DNA of 64,000 bases from Streptomyces sp. CC208A (lineage in GTDB: Bacteria > Actinomycetota > Actinomycetes > Streptomycetales > Streptomycetaceae): the NCBI RefSeq assembly GCF_030010625.1, contig NZ_JASCXN010000017.1, positions 80,973-144,972 on the forward strand. Direction: 5' to 3'. Both the position numbers and the translations under genes were made by a program. How positions within the stretch are numbered: position 1 is the stretch's first letter; each line of letters opens with the position of its first letter. This document shows positions 25,709 through 35,345 of this stretch, in pieces. The notes beneath the pieces are model-generated. The model saw only the letters and a program-made list of their open reading frames with translations, made no database searches and was not told the origin of the DNA.

Positions 25709-27649
25709 TCAGGCTCGATGCCGCCGACGGACACGGAACACCAGTCCGCTGCCCGCGGCGAGCGCCAGCCCTGACGTCCAGGGAAGCCATCCGGGGAACC
25801 CGCTCCCGGTGTCCGGAAGTGTGTGGCTCTGGTCGTGGTCGGGCGTGGGGGACGGCGACGGAGTGGGCAGTGGACGGATGGGCACACCGCAGCCGCCGAC
25901 CTCTCCGGGATTCGCCTTCCCCACGGTCGAGACGTTGTTCCCCGGATCCGGGTCGTGCACGTCGGAGGCCGCCCGAGCCGTGTTGTCGACCTCGGCGCAG
26001 TCACCGTCGAAGTCACGGGCGAGCTCTACCGTGAAGCGGTACTCGGCGGTCTCCCCCGGAGCGAGGCGGTCCGAGCCGCCACAGGTGATCGTGGCCCCCT
26101 CGGCCGTGCAGCCGTCCGGGGAACCCACGAAGGACAGGGCACGGGGCAGCGGATCGGTGACCGAGACGTTCCGCGCCGTGGACGGACCGTCGTTCCGGAC
26201 CATCATCACGTAGGCGTAGGTCTCACCGGGCATGACCGCGTCGGCGCCGTCGGCAAGCTCGTACCGCTTGGTCAGGACGAGGTCCGCAGAGGCCGGGGCA
26301 GGTCCTCCGTCCTCGCCCGGAAGGCCGGTGAGCTCGGCGGTGTTGTTGGACGGGTCCGGGTCGTCGGTTCGTGCCCCGGCACGGACCCGGTTGACCAGGT
26401 CGGACCCGTCACCGGTGTAGTCGGGGGCCAGCCTGACCCGGACGGTGAACGCCACGTGCCGGTCCGGGGCGAGAGCCGCCCTCTCGGGGCAGACGACGGT
26501 CCCGCCGTACGCACCGGCTTCGCCCGTGCAGCCGTCCGGGGAGTCCACGAACGCCATACCGTCGGGAAGGTCGTCGGTCACCGACACACCGGCGGCCTGC
26601 GAGGGCCCGTGGTTCCGCGCGGTGAGGGTGTAGGCGAAGACGGTCCCCGGAACCACGGGATCCGCCCCCGCGAACTCCTTGGCGACGGCGAGATCCGCAC
26701 GCGGGCGCTCCACCGTCCCGTCCGGCGGACCGGCACCCGGATGCGGGCCGGTGTTGTTGGCGGTGTCCGGGTCGTGGGTGTCCGACATCACCGTCGCCTG
26801 GTTGAGGATGTCCGAGCCGTCGCCGGTGTACGCGGGATCCAGACGCACGGTGACGACCCACGAAGCCGTCCCACCCGGGTCGAGTCTCGCCACCGGACCA
26901 CAGGTCACCTGCCGGCCGTCCGCCGTGCAGCCGTCCTTGGAACCGACGAAGGACAGGGCGGGGGGGAGCTCGTCGGTGGCGGTGACGTTCCTGGCCTGCG
27001 CGGGCCCGTGGTTGACCACCGTGATCCGGTAGTCGAAAGTCTCACCAGGGGCCACGGCACGCGGTCTCACCGGAGCCAGGACCACCAGACCGGAGCCAGC
27101 GGAGACCTCCTCCCGTCGATCCGCGTCCATCACCGGCCGGCTCTCCGCACCCGAAACCGAACTCCCCTCCGCGCCCGGATTCCCCTTCCACCCCCGGCCA
27201 CCCCCCTGCTCCTTACCTCCTTCCCCCCGTCCTTCCTCCTCGCCCGGCGCCCGGGGCAGCCCCTCCCTCGGCTCGCCGTCCGACGCGACGCGCCCGTTCG
27301 CCCCCGCCGGGGGGCCGGAGGGCGCCACCACGCCGCTCCCAGCCCTCGCGCCTTCACCCTCACCCTGGCACTCCGGGTCGGAGGAAGGACGGAGCACCGC
27401 TCCTGGCACGTCAGCCCTCGCAGGTGCCCCGTGTCCATCGGCCGACGCCGCCTGGCGGGACGTCAGTGTCGAGACCTCGCGGGCACAGCCGTTCCCCGCC
27501 CCTTCCGACGGAAGGAGAGCCGCCGAGGCGGGAAGAGCGGACGCCCCGGCGAGGACCACCCCCATCATCAGAGCGCCGGGAACCGTGTACCCCACCCCGC
27601 GCCGCAGACCTGCCCCCCTGGCCCACGTCACCTTGCGACCGCTCTCCAT
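25709..27649 (-). CDS. Sortase-anchored DUF11-repeat surface protein (LPDTG)
   Basis: This 646-aa protein has a signal peptide (PGALMMGVVLAGASALPASA). A low-complexity Gly/Glu/Ala stalk (about residues 45-185) leads into three DUF11 repeats. A Pro/Ser/Thr spacer (PLPTPSPSPTPDHDQSH) precedes the sorting signal LPDTGSG, a hydrophobic helix and a basic RVRRRHRA tail. It should be cross-linked to peptidoglycan by a class E-like sortase encoded elsewhere. It is the only one of the three neighbouring DUF11 genes with an intact anchor. An upstream TATATGTACAG element is shared with the third gene. Confidence 0.9.
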   Translation of the reverse strand: MESGRKVTWARGAGLRRGVGYTVPGALMMGVVLAGASALPASAALLPSEGAGNGCAREVSTLTSRQAASADGHGAPARADVPGAVLRPSSDPECQGEGEGARAGSGVVAPSGPPAGANGRVASDGEPREGLPRAPGEEEGRGEGGKEQGGGRGWKGNPGAEGSSVSGAESRPVMDADRREEVSAGSGLVVLAPVRPRAVAPGETFDYRITVVNHGPAQARNVTATDELPPALSFVGSKDGCTADGRQVTCGPVARLDPGGTASWVVTVRLDPAYTGDGSDILNQATVMSDTHDPDTANNTGPHPGAGPPDGTVERPRADLAVAKEFAGADPVVPGTVFAYTLTARNHGPSQAAGVSVTDDLPDGMAFVDSPDGCTGEAGAYGGTVVCPERAALAPDRHVAFTVRVRLAPDYTGDGSDLVNRVRAGARTDDPDPSNNTAELTGLPGEDGGPAPASADLVLTKRYELADGADAVMPGETYAYVMMVRNDGPSTARNVSVTDPLPRALSFVGSPDGCTAEGATITCGGSDRLAPGETAEYRFTVELARDFDGDCAEVDNTARAASDVHDPDPGNNVSTVGKANPGEVGGCGVPIRPLPTPSPSPTPDHDQSHTLPDTGSGFPGWLPWTSGLALAAGSGLVFRVRRRHRA

Positions 27650-27716
27650 GAAGGGCCCTCACTTTCCCACAGGGGGCGCCCCGGCCCATACCCATCGACA
27701 GTCCGTTACGATTATT

Positions 27717-27751
27717 CTGTACATATACGGCGAGTCATGACATATCGTCAT
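27717..27751 (-). promoter_or_regulatory. Shared TATATGTACAG element and ATGAC/GTCAT repeat
   Basis: On the minus strand TATATGTACAG (27727-27717) lies 68 bp before the LPDTG gene start. The identical 11-mer lies 39 bp before the 1051-aa DUF11 gene. ATGAC-N5-GTCAT (27737-27751) is next to it. The AT-rich patch stands out from the surroundings. Confidence 0.5.
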
Positions 27752-28491
27752 ACTCCGATCGGTGTGGCAGCGACACAGGAGCGATGGGGTCTCGGGGTGA
27801 CGGAGCCGGGCCGGAAGAGAACACCCCATCACCGTCGGCCGGGCATGGGAGAACATGCGGCGGTCAGCCGTCCCGGCGATCGGCGAGACGCCGGACGGTG
27901 ACCCACCGTCGAGCAGGTGCCGGGCAGCGGGCCGACAGCGGCTGTGGCGGCGTACGGCGAGCGGCCGGACGCGATACCCAGTGGGCTGGGCTCGCAGCGC
28001 CATGCCGGGTACGCCCCGGCTTCCTCACCCACAAGGCGCCGCCGAGCCACCTCACTGTCCGCGGCGTCTGGGGGGGGGCGACGGCGGTCGCCCGTACGTC
28101 GTCGAGCGTATCGTCCGTTCGTGAGCGTGAGCTCGACGTCCGCCCTGACCGGGGTCGGCTCGGCGGATTCGGCCCCGTCCGCCCCGAGCAGACCGCTCGT
28201 GGCCGCATCCGGCACACTGCTCGGTCTTCCCGACGGAAACTGCCGGCGTGGCCTTGCCACGGGGCCTGATGCCCGTGTCACCACCGCTGCAGGCCGAGCC
28301 GAGCAGGACGGCGGCCGCGCGCGTCTCCGCTGCCCCGGCCGGCGGCCTCTCCGGCTCCCGGCCGTTCGCGTTCTGGCCGGACTCGGCGCAACCGCCGCTT
28401 GGCCTGCACGAGTTTCGACGCCGGCGCCGGAAGAGCGTCCGGCGTCACCGCGCCCACCGTCCACGACAGGCCGTCGTCCGTGGACCCGACC
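27752..28491. other. Degraded stretch between surface-protein genes
   Basis: No intact gene. On the minus strand, shifting one base at the end of the 1051-aa ORF lets the seventh-repeat sequence continue as VVSGDRSTCEV for a short way. Part of 28400-28491 is therefore probably frameshifted repeat. The remainder has scrambled codon use. Confidence 0.45.
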
Positions 28492-31400
28492 TCACAGGTG
28501 GACCTGTCGCCGGAGGACGACGGGTGTGGTGTCGTCCACCTTCTTCTTGATCGCGAGATCGGCCTCGGCCGTCTCCGTGGTCCGCACCACGAAGGGAGCC
28601 GAGTTGTTCCCGATCGCCGGATCCTCGGCGTTCGCCACGGTGACGCGGCCGTCCGAGAGTGCCGTGTCGAGCGGCGCGTTCGGATCGACCACCACCGAGA
28701 CGGCGAACGAGGCCGTGGCTCCGCTCCTCAGTCCGGCCGGGATCGTGCACGTCACAGACTTCCTGCCCGCCGTCACCATGCATCCTTCGGGCTGGGGTGC
28801 GGCGGCCGTGGTGTGGTCCGGCATCGTGAACGTCACCGTCGACACCGACGTGGTGTCCGACGGGCCGCCGTTGCGCACCGTCCCGGTCACGGTGCCCGCC
28901 GTACCGGGAATCACCGGGGCGGTGGGCGAGGTCGCCGACATCGCCAGGTCGTTCACCCCCTTCGCGGTGGTCGACAGCGGCACCGCCGCCGTATCGTTCT
29001 CCGCCCTCGGGTCGTCGGCGGAGGTCACCACCGCCGAGCCGCCCGACAGCGCGGCCGCGACCGGGGCGTTCGAGTCGACGACCAACGGGATCGCGAGGAC
29101 GGCCCTGGCATCCCTGGCCAAGCCGGCGGCCACGGTGCAGGTGACCGACGTGCCGTCAGTGGCCGCGGTGCAGCCGGACGGCAGCGGCGCACCGGGCTTC
29201 GTGCGCTGCGGCAGCGTGAAGGTCACGGTCGCCGCGTCCCCCGTCGTCGACGGCCCGTTGTTGGTGACGGTCAGCGTCGCCGTGGAGGTGCCGCCGGGCA
29301 CCACCGGGTTCGGGGAGGTTCCCGCGGTGATCGCCAGGTCACTGGTGCGCACCAAGAGCTTGGCGTTCGGGCATGTGGCCGGGTCCGAGGCGTCCGCGCA
29401 CAGCGGGTTGTCGTTGATCGTGTCCGAGGTCAGCGCCGTCACGGCGTTGAGGAACTCGCCCTCCTGGGCGCCCCTCACCGTGATCCTCAGGGTCGCGGTG
29501 GCGTCCTTGGCCAGTGCGCCGACCTTCCACTGGCCACTGGTCCTGTCGTACGTGCCCGCCGAGTCGTCCGACACCCAGGTGAGACCGGTCGGCAGCCGGT
29601 CGGTGAGCACGACGTTCGCCGCGGCGTTCGGTCCGTCGTTCCTCACCGTGACGGTGAAGACCGCCTGCCCGCCGATCGGGACCTTCGGCTTGTCGACGGT
29701 CTTGGCCACCGTCAGGTTCGCCCCCGGCGCGATCACCAGCGGCGCCGCCTTCGACAGGGCGGCGATGCCGTCACCGCTGAAGTCGTTGGTCGCGGTGCCC
29801 GGGGTCGCCGTGGTCTTCACCTTCGCCTGGAAGGTGAAGGTGGAGGACTCCCCGGCGGGTAGTGTGGTGAAGGTGGCCCAGCCCACCTGGGATCCCGTCA
29901 CGGTGGGTTCGTCCAGGTCCATGCCCCGGGTCGAGTCGGCGACGTAGTCCAGTCGGCTGTCCAGGGTGTCGGTGAAGCCGAAGGTGGTCACCGGATAGGT
30001 GTTCGGGTTGGTGATCTTCACGGTGTAGGTGACGGTGTCGCCCGGCTTCGCCCTGCCCGGCGACACCGTCTTCTCCGCCTGCATGGGCTTCACGTCCGCC
30101 GGGCGGAAGTAGGTGAAGAAGCTGAAGGTCTGCGACGCGCCCGACTCCAGCGAGTACGGCCACGAGATGGCCATGCCGCTGTCCAGGTTGCTCCCGCACT
30201 GGCAGGTGTTCGGCAGGGCCCTGCCGGTCCCGATCTGGCTGCTGACCGTGCTGTAGCGGCCCTCCATGTAGGAGCTTCCGGGAGTGAGCGGAACGAACAT
30301 CATGGCCTGTCCGGTGCCGTCGGCGTTCTTCACGCAGGCGATGCCGTTGCCCCTCCCCGGAGCGGCCGGAAGGACCACGCCGTAGCTGTTGTCGGAGCCC
30401 TGGAGGTAGCAGTCACCCCCGCGGTACAGGTGGCCGGACTGCGCCCTGGTGCCGTAGTTCGTGACCGTGATGTCGACCCTGAACCCGTTCTCGCCGTTGA
30501 CGTAGGTCTCCCGCTGGGAGAGGCGCAGTACGTCGGCGGCCGTGAAGTCCGTCGTCATCGTGAAGGGATCGTCCACGGTGCCGGTGCCGGTGGTCGGCGT
30601 CTGGTTGACGGCCTTGGTGCTCGCGCTGCTCGAACTCTGTACGAACGACACGCCGCCGTAGACACTGCTCCCCACCCCGATGCCGGTGCCGCAGGCGCCG
30701 GAGCCGTAGAACTGCTTCGTACTCCTGTAGTCGGCCTGGCACCCACCGGTGTTGGAGGTCCGGATCAGTGTCACCGGACTACCCGTGATACTCCCGCTGC
30801 CGACCACCCTGACCGAGACGCTGTGCGTGAGAGTCGTCTGACCTGCCAACGTCTGGGTCGCCGTGTAGGTCACCGGGCCGCTGCTGGTGCTCTGACCGGT
30901 GGCGACGACCGCCCACCGGCCGTCGCCACCGACGGTCGCCGTGCCGACGGTCGACGAACCACGGGTGAGCGCCACCCGGGCACCGGGCGCACCGGTCCCG
31001 GTGAACTCGATGGTGGGCCCGATGGTGTCACCGTCCTTCGGTGACTCGATGTTCACGGCCGGGATCCTCCACTCGACCACGGCCGCACCGGCCGTCCTGG
31101 GAGTGCCGTACCTGTCATCACCGTAGAACGGGTCGTCCACGCCACCGGTCCCGAGCGGAGCGTCGGCCCTCACCTTGCCCTCGCGGGTGCCGACATCACC
31201 GCCCGCGACCAGCAGCAGGGTCCCGGACGCGTCCTTCACCCAGGCGGCGTCACCGCCGGCACCCTTGCCGTCGTCGGCCGTGCCTCTCGCCGCGGGAACG
31301 TTGATCGAGTACGACACTGACAGTGGCGCCGAGACCGACCTCTGGGTGTGGCCGCCGACTCCCCCGGCACTGGCGCTGCCGTTCGGGCCACCGCCGTCGC

Positions 31401-31647
31401 CCCACAGATGGAACCGCACCGCGGTCGCCGCGGCGGGCGGCGTGAACGTCTGTGCGGAACTGTCGGCCCGGAAGATCCGGCACTGGTTGTACCCCGGCGT
31501 CTGCGCCACGCAGGCACCCGTCGGGGCACGCTGCTCCGACGTGGGGTGCTGCACAGGGGGCACGGCTCCGGACGAGAACGGCGACACGAAGACGACCAGG
31601 ACACAGGCCATCACTGCTGTGATCAGGTATCTCGTTCTGACAGCCAT
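28492..31647 (-). CDS. Large secreted repeat protein with DUF11-type domains, frameshifted C-terminus
   Basis: The 1051-aa product has a signal peptide (YLITAVMACVLVVFVSPFSSGA). A Gly-rich N-terminal domain (FHLWGDGGGPNGSASAGGVGGH) is followed by an Ig-like domain opening IESPKDGDTIGPTIEFTGTGAPGARV. A ~250-residue unknown domain with Cys pairs (CQCGSNLDSG) comes next, then four DUF11-type repeats. It ends ADLAIKKKVDDTTPVV followed by an unrelated LRRQVHL. Dropping one base restores SGD typical of the next repeat. So the ORF was probably longer, with an anchor now lost. It may still be secreted. Confidence 0.82.
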   Translation of the reverse strand: MAVRTRYLITAVMACVLVVFVSPFSSGAVPPVQHPTSEQRAPTGACVAQTPGYNQCRIFRADSSAQTFTPPAAATAVRFHLWGDGGGPNGSASAGGVGGHTQRSVSAPLSVSYSINVPAARGTADDGKGAGGDAAWVKDASGTLLLVAGGDVGTREGKVRADAPLGTGGVDDPFYGDDRYGTPRTAGAAVVEWRIPAVNIESPKDGDTIGPTIEFTGTGAPGARVALTRGSSTVGTATVGGDGRWAVVATGQSTSSGPVTYTATQTLAGQTTLTHSVSVRVVGSGSITGSPVTLIRTSNTGGCQADYRSTKQFYGSGACGTGIGVGSSVYGGVSFVQSSSSASTKAVNQTPTTGTGTVDDPFTMTTDFTAADVLRLSQRETYVNGENGFRVDITVTNYGTRAQSGHLYRGGDCYLQGSDNSYGVVLPAAPGRGNGIACVKNADGTGQAMMFVPLTPGSSYMEGRYSTVSSQIGTGRALPNTCQCGSNLDSGMAISWPYSLESGASQTFSFFTYFRPADVKPMQAEKTVSPGRAKPGDTVTYTVKITNPNTYPVTTFGFTDTLDSRLDYVADSTRGMDLDEPTVTGSQVGWATFTTLPAGESSTFTFQAKVKTTATPGTATNDFSGDGIAALSKAAPLVIAPGANLTVAKTVDKPKVPIGGQAVFTVTVRNDGPNAAANVVLTDRLPTGLTWVSDDSAGTYDRTSGQWKVGALAKDATATLRITVRGAQEGEFLNAVTALTSDTINDNPLCADASDPATCPNAKLLVRTSDLAITAGTSPNPVVPGGTSTATLTVTNNGPSTTGDAATVTFTLPQRTKPGAPLPSGCTAATDGTSVTCTVAAGLARDARAVLAIPLVVDSNAPVAAALSGGSAVVTSADDPRAENDTAAVPLSTTAKGVNDLAMSATSPTAPVIPGTAGTVTGTVRNGGPSDTTSVSTVTFTMPDHTTAAAPQPEGCMVTAGRKSVTCTIPAGLRSGATASFAVSVVVDPNAPLDTALSDGRVTVANAEDPAIGNNSAPFVVRTTETAEADLAIKKKVDDTTPVVLRRQVHL

Positions 31648-31675
31648 CGAGTCCCCGCTCCATCCGATTCAAGAC

Positions 31676-31696
31676 GTACAGCGTGCTGTACATATA
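31676..31696 (-). promoter_or_regulatory. Promoter palindrome of the large surface protein
   Basis: GTACAGC-GT-GCTGTAC (31676-31691) is an inverted repeat with 7-bp arms. It merges with TATATGTACAG (minus strand 31696-31686), the element also found in front of the LPDTG gene. It sits 29-49 bp from the start codon. Confidence 0.5.
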
Positions 31697-31981
31697 AACG
31701 CCGCACGCGCCCCAGGCGAGGCGGGACACCCCGAACGCGGCGAGCCGAACAGGAAAAGACCCGGTTCCCCGACTGGATCGGGGTGCCCTGGCGCTACCTG
31801 CCGTGCGGCTTTCCCCCGCGCACCGCCGTCTTCGGCCGCTTCAGCGCCGGGACCCACGACGGCACGCAGGCAGGGGAGAACGACCACGGGCCGACACTCG
31901 GCCCGTGGCCCTTCGCGGTCATCCGGCCCGGTGCGCCCGGCGAATCGGCGGCGCCCCGTCCGTCCGCCCGGCAGGCTCCCT

Positions 31982-32296
31982 GTGCGGGGAAGACTGCTGT
32001 TCAGGCTGTTCCTCGTCACCGCCGTCGTCGGAGCGAGCAGCGTCGCCGCCACGGCCGGGCTCACCGCGCGGACCACGGCCCGGGCGATCGAGCGGCAGCA
32101 GGGGCAGACCGCCGCCGTCGGCCTGTGGCACGACGCCGACCCCGTACGACCGCGCCAAACCAGCGGCAACCTCGTGGCCGACGCCATCCGGCACACACCC
32201 ACCGCGTTCGGACTCCGGTTGCCCGGAAGGAGCGGACAACCAGAAACCGGAACAGCCGGACGACAGCCGCCGACGCCCGCCAGGGACCGGTTGTGA
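31982..32296 (+). pseudogene. Sensor histidine kinase remnant with internal deletion
   Basis: A 104-codon frame from GTG 31982 begins VRGRLLFRLFLVTAVVGASSVAATAGLTARTTARAIERQQGQT, a normal sensor-kinase first membrane segment. It jumps almost at once to HDADPVRPRQTSGNLVADAIRHTP. That matches the N-box region D-x-x-R-x-R-Q-x-x-x-N-L-x-x-N-A-x-R-H-T-P of HATPase domains. The extracytoplasmic loop, HAMP, phospho-acceptor His and the G-boxes are missing. It is best read as a kinase gene collapsed by deletion. No partner response regulator remains beside it. Confidence 0.65.
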
Positions 32297-32781
32297 ACCC
32301 CGCCCCCGCCGCGGTGGGAGCAGCCGGTCCGCGCCGGAGAACACGGTTGCCGGACGGAAGACCCACCGGGATCCCCGGTCGGTGAGGTCACCGCCGGCCC
32401 GAGGGGTTTCACCACGTCCGCCGGCGCGGGGCCGCGGGCCGACCGACCGCACCTCGTCCGGGCCGAGTGCGCGGGGCCGCGGGCCTGTGGTACGCCCCTC
32501 GGGCCGTGACCGGCGTTGAGCGGAGAACACTTCGCGTTCCCGCTGTCGGCGCCCGGCTCCGGGCCCGATCCGGCACGGCGGCTGACGGGTCTCCACCGGG
32601 GAGGGACGGCGGAACGCGGCTCCTCCGGTGCGGCGGCGAAGCCCCGGCGTCCGGCGACGGGGGAGCGGAGCACGGGCGTCGAGATGACGGGGACGCCCGA
32701 AGAGCCAACAATTGTCGTGGAAGACCACTCATCGACGGAGGTACCGGCAACTCGGGGACCCCCTGTCCGTACGGCGGTGCC
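32297..32781. other. Stretch without a recognisable gene
   Basis: Open frames cross it but none shows family signatures or a supported start. It may contain the rest of the kinase remnant and the MmpL promoter. ATTGTCGTGGAAGACC near 32710 is a relatively AT-rich spot. Confidence 0.35.
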
Positions 32782-35097
32782 ATGGACGCGCGAGACCAGG
32801 CCGGGAGCGGCCGCCCGGCCACGGGCGGCGGAACACCGCCGAAGGGCTTTCTCTACGGCCTCGGGCACTGGTGTGCCCGGCATTTCGTCGTCGTCATCGC
32901 TCTGTGGCTGGCGGCCCTGGCGGGGCTGCAGATCGCGGACCGGCTGGTCGGCGGGCAGTTCTCGGACGACTTCACGCTGCCCGGGGTGCAGTCCTCGGAG
33001 GGCGTGGACGTCTTGAAGGCACACGATCCGGTGGCCGGAGGTTACTCCTCCCAGATCGTGCTGAACCGGCCCTCCGGTCCGCTCACCCAGGAGTCCTCGG
33101 CCGTGAACTCGACCGTGGCCGCGCTGGAGAAGCTGCCCGACGTGCTCAGCGTGCAGAATCCGCTGCCGCCACCGGGTACTCCCCCGCCGACCGCCTCGTC
33201 CTCGGAGCCGAACACAGGGCCGCTGTCCACGGACGGCGAGACGGCGTACGTCACCATCCGCTTCAGCGTGCCGCCGTCCACGCTCGGCACCGGCTATCTG
33301 GACGGCGTCGACTCCGCCGTACAACCGCTGCGGGACTCCGGGGTCACCGTCGAGTACGGCGGCCCGCTCGGTGAGCTGGCCCGTCCGGCGCCCGACGACC
33401 GGACCAGTGAGGCCATCGGCTTCGCCGTCGCGGTCGTGGTGCTCCTGATCGGCTTCGGCAGTGTGGTCGCCGCCGTGATGCCGCTGGTCACCGCGCTCGT
33501 CGGAGCGGTGTGCGGGCTCGCACTGCTGGGCCTGGCGGCCTCGGCGTTCACCTTCGCCACGGTCTCTCCGACGCTGGCCACGATGATCGGGCTCGGGGTC
33601 GGCATCGACTACGCGCTGTTCCTGATCACCCGGCACCGCCAGAACATCATGAACGGCCGTCGTCCCGCCGACTCGGCAGGGCTCGCGACGACCACGAGTG
33701 GACGGGCGGTGCTGGTCTCCGGCTGCACCGTGATCATCGCGCTCTCCGGACTGTGGGCCTCGGGCGTGACGTTCATCGGCAAACTGGGGCTCGCCGCGGC
33801 CTTCACCGTGGTCACCGCGGTACTGGCGGCGCTCACCCTGGTCCCGGCTCTGCTGGGGCTCGTGGGCCGCCGCATCGACCGCCTGCACGTGCGCCGACCG
33901 GTCGCCGAGACGGACGCCGTACCGGACACGGCACCGGGCGTCGGACAGGTGCACGGCACCTGGCACCGCTACGCCCAGAAGGTGGAGAAGCGTCCCTGGT
34001 GGTTCCTGGCGGGGGGCGTCGTGGTCCTGGCCGTCCTGGCCTTCCCGCTGCTCTTCATCCAGCTCGGGCACATCGGTGACGGCGCCGATCCCGAGTCGTT
34101 CACGGACCGCAGGGCGTACGACCTGATCTCCACGGCTTTCGGGCCGGGTGCGAACGGGCCGCTGACCCTGGTGGTCGACCAGACGGAGGTGCCCACCGGT
34201 GACCGTTCCGCGCTGGCCTCCCAGCTGGAGAAGGCGCTCGCGAACGTTCCGGACGCGGCCAAGATCACACCGTTGCAGACGACGCCGGACGGTGACGTGC
34301 TGGTCGGCACCGCGTACTCGGTCGCCTCCCCGCAGGACGAGCGCACCACGGAGCTGACCAACCACCTGATGGACGACGTGCTGCCGCAGGCGGTGGCCGG
34401 GACGGACGCGAAGACGTACGTGACCGGGACGACCGCCGCCCAGGTCGACTTCCTCGACATCGTGTCGAGCCGGCTCCCGGTGATCATCGCGGTGGTGGTG
34501 GCGCTGGCCTTCCTCGTGATCCTGGTCGTGTTCCGGGGGCTGCTGGTGGCGGTGAAGGCCGCGGTGCTCAACGTGCTGTCGATCGCCGCGTCGTACGGAG
34601 TGGTCGTGGCCGTCTTCCAGTGGGGCTGGGGCGGTCCGGCGCTGGGCGTCTCCGGGAAGGTGCCGATCGAGAGCTACGTCCCGATGATGATGTTCGCCAT
34701 CGTCTTCGGTCTGAGCATGGACTACGAGATCTTCCTGCTGTCACGCGTGCGCGAGGCGTGGCTGCGTACCGGGGACGCCGAGGCGAGCGTGGCGCACGCG
34801 CTGGAGATCACGGCGCGGGTGATCACCTGTGCCGCGTTGATCATGGTGAGTGTGTTCGCGGCCTTCCTCATCTCGGACAACATCGTGGTGAAGATGCTGG
34901 GTCTGGGCCTGGCGGCGAGCGTCCTCATCGACGCGACGATCGTCCGCCTCCTCCTGGTGCCCGCGGTGATGACCCTGCTGGGCCGTCGCGCCTGGTGGAC
35001 CCCGGGCTGGCTGGATCGGCTGCTTCCGCATCTGGACACCGAGGGCGAGGGGGCCCTGCAGCAGGAGCGGACGACCGCGCCGGGTGGCACGGGTTGA
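32782..35097 (+). CDS. MmpL-family RND transporter
   Basis: This 771-aa membrane protein has two halves, each with one helix, a large extracytoplasmic loop and a block of five helices. FVVVIALWLAALAGLQIAD (about residues 33-51) opens it. GLGVGIDYALFLITRHR (about 272-288) and VFGLSMDYEIFLLSRVREAW (about 640-660) are the paired Asp-Tyr proton-relay segments of MmpL proteins. The family exports lipids or antibiotics. The start chosen gives the usual short N-terminal cytoplasmic tail; the ribosome site is weak. Its neighbours are a kinase relic and surface proteins, so the cargo is unknown. Confidence 0.9.
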   Translation: MDARDQAGSGRPATGGGTPPKGFLYGLGHWCARHFVVVIALWLAALAGLQIADRLVGGQFSDDFTLPGVQSSEGVDVLKAHDPVAGGYSSQIVLNRPSGPLTQESSAVNSTVAALEKLPDVLSVQNPLPPPGTPPPTASSSEPNTGPLSTDGETAYVTIRFSVPPSTLGTGYLDGVDSAVQPLRDSGVTVEYGGPLGELARPAPDDRTSEAIGFAVAVVVLLIGFGSVVAAVMPLVTALVGAVCGLALLGLAASAFTFATVSPTLATMIGLGVGIDYALFLITRHRQNIMNGRRPADSAGLATTTSGRAVLVSGCTVIIALSGLWASGVTFIGKLGLAAAFTVVTAVLAALTLVPALLGLVGRRIDRLHVRRPVAETDAVPDTAPGVGQVHGTWHRYAQKVEKRPWWFLAGGVVVLAVLAFPLLFIQLGHIGDGADPESFTDRRAYDLISTAFGPGANGPLTLVVDQTEVPTGDRSALASQLEKALANVPDAAKITPLQTTPDGDVLVGTAYSVASPQDERTTELTNHLMDDVLPQAVAGTDAKTYVTGTTAAQVDFLDIVSSRLPVIIAVVVALAFLVILVVFRGLLVAVKAAVLNVLSIAASYGVVVAVFQWGWGGPALGVSGKVPIESYVPMMMFAIVFGLSMDYEIFLLSRVREAWLRTGDAEASVAHALEITARVITCAALIMVSVFAAFLISDNIVVKMLGLGLAASVLIDATIVRLLLVPAVMTLLGRRAWWTPGWLDRLLPHLDTEGEGALQQERTTAPGGTG

Positions 35098-35285
35098 CCC
35101 CCGAAAGGGACCCGGGGGATGTGCCCACCCGGGAACCGGTTCACAGGAAGGGGCTTCGGCGCCGCGCCCGGGCTGGACCGGACGGCCGGTCGTGATCCCG
35201 CTGACGGCGACAGTGCGACACGGGCCTCCATCGGCCCCGGGCACCGGGACCGGCCGTGGTCGGCGCGCCCCGTCGGGATGACGGA

Positions 35286-35338
35286 AGTCTTACGGACCGG
35301 CGTGGTCCGGTCCGCGGGGGCGGGTCGGTCCGTAGCGT
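35286..35338 (+). promoter_or_regulatory. Epimerase promoter: leaderless -10 and upstream TCTTACGGA
   Basis: TAGCGT (35333-35338) stands exactly 7 nt before the ATG at 35346, with no ribosome site between. This is the geometry of a leaderless transcript. TCTTACGGACC (from 35289) lies about 45 bp upstream and resembles the CCTTACGAAA element of two other promoters in this cluster. Confidence 0.5.
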
Positions 35339-35345
35339 CGCGGGC

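Noticed and set aside
27737..27901. Possible 54-aa peptide on the plus strand
   Set aside because: No ribosome site, no conserved character, and it lies in a promoter region for the opposite strand.
28200..28350. LLGSACSGG lipobox-like string on the minus strand
   Set aside because: No start codon with basic n-region precedes it and the following sequence is scrambled. It is probably chance within decayed DNA.
31669..34365. 898-codon minus-strand frame opposite MmpL
   Set aside because: It is a shadow of the MmpL coding strand and of non-coding sequence, and lacks any family motif.
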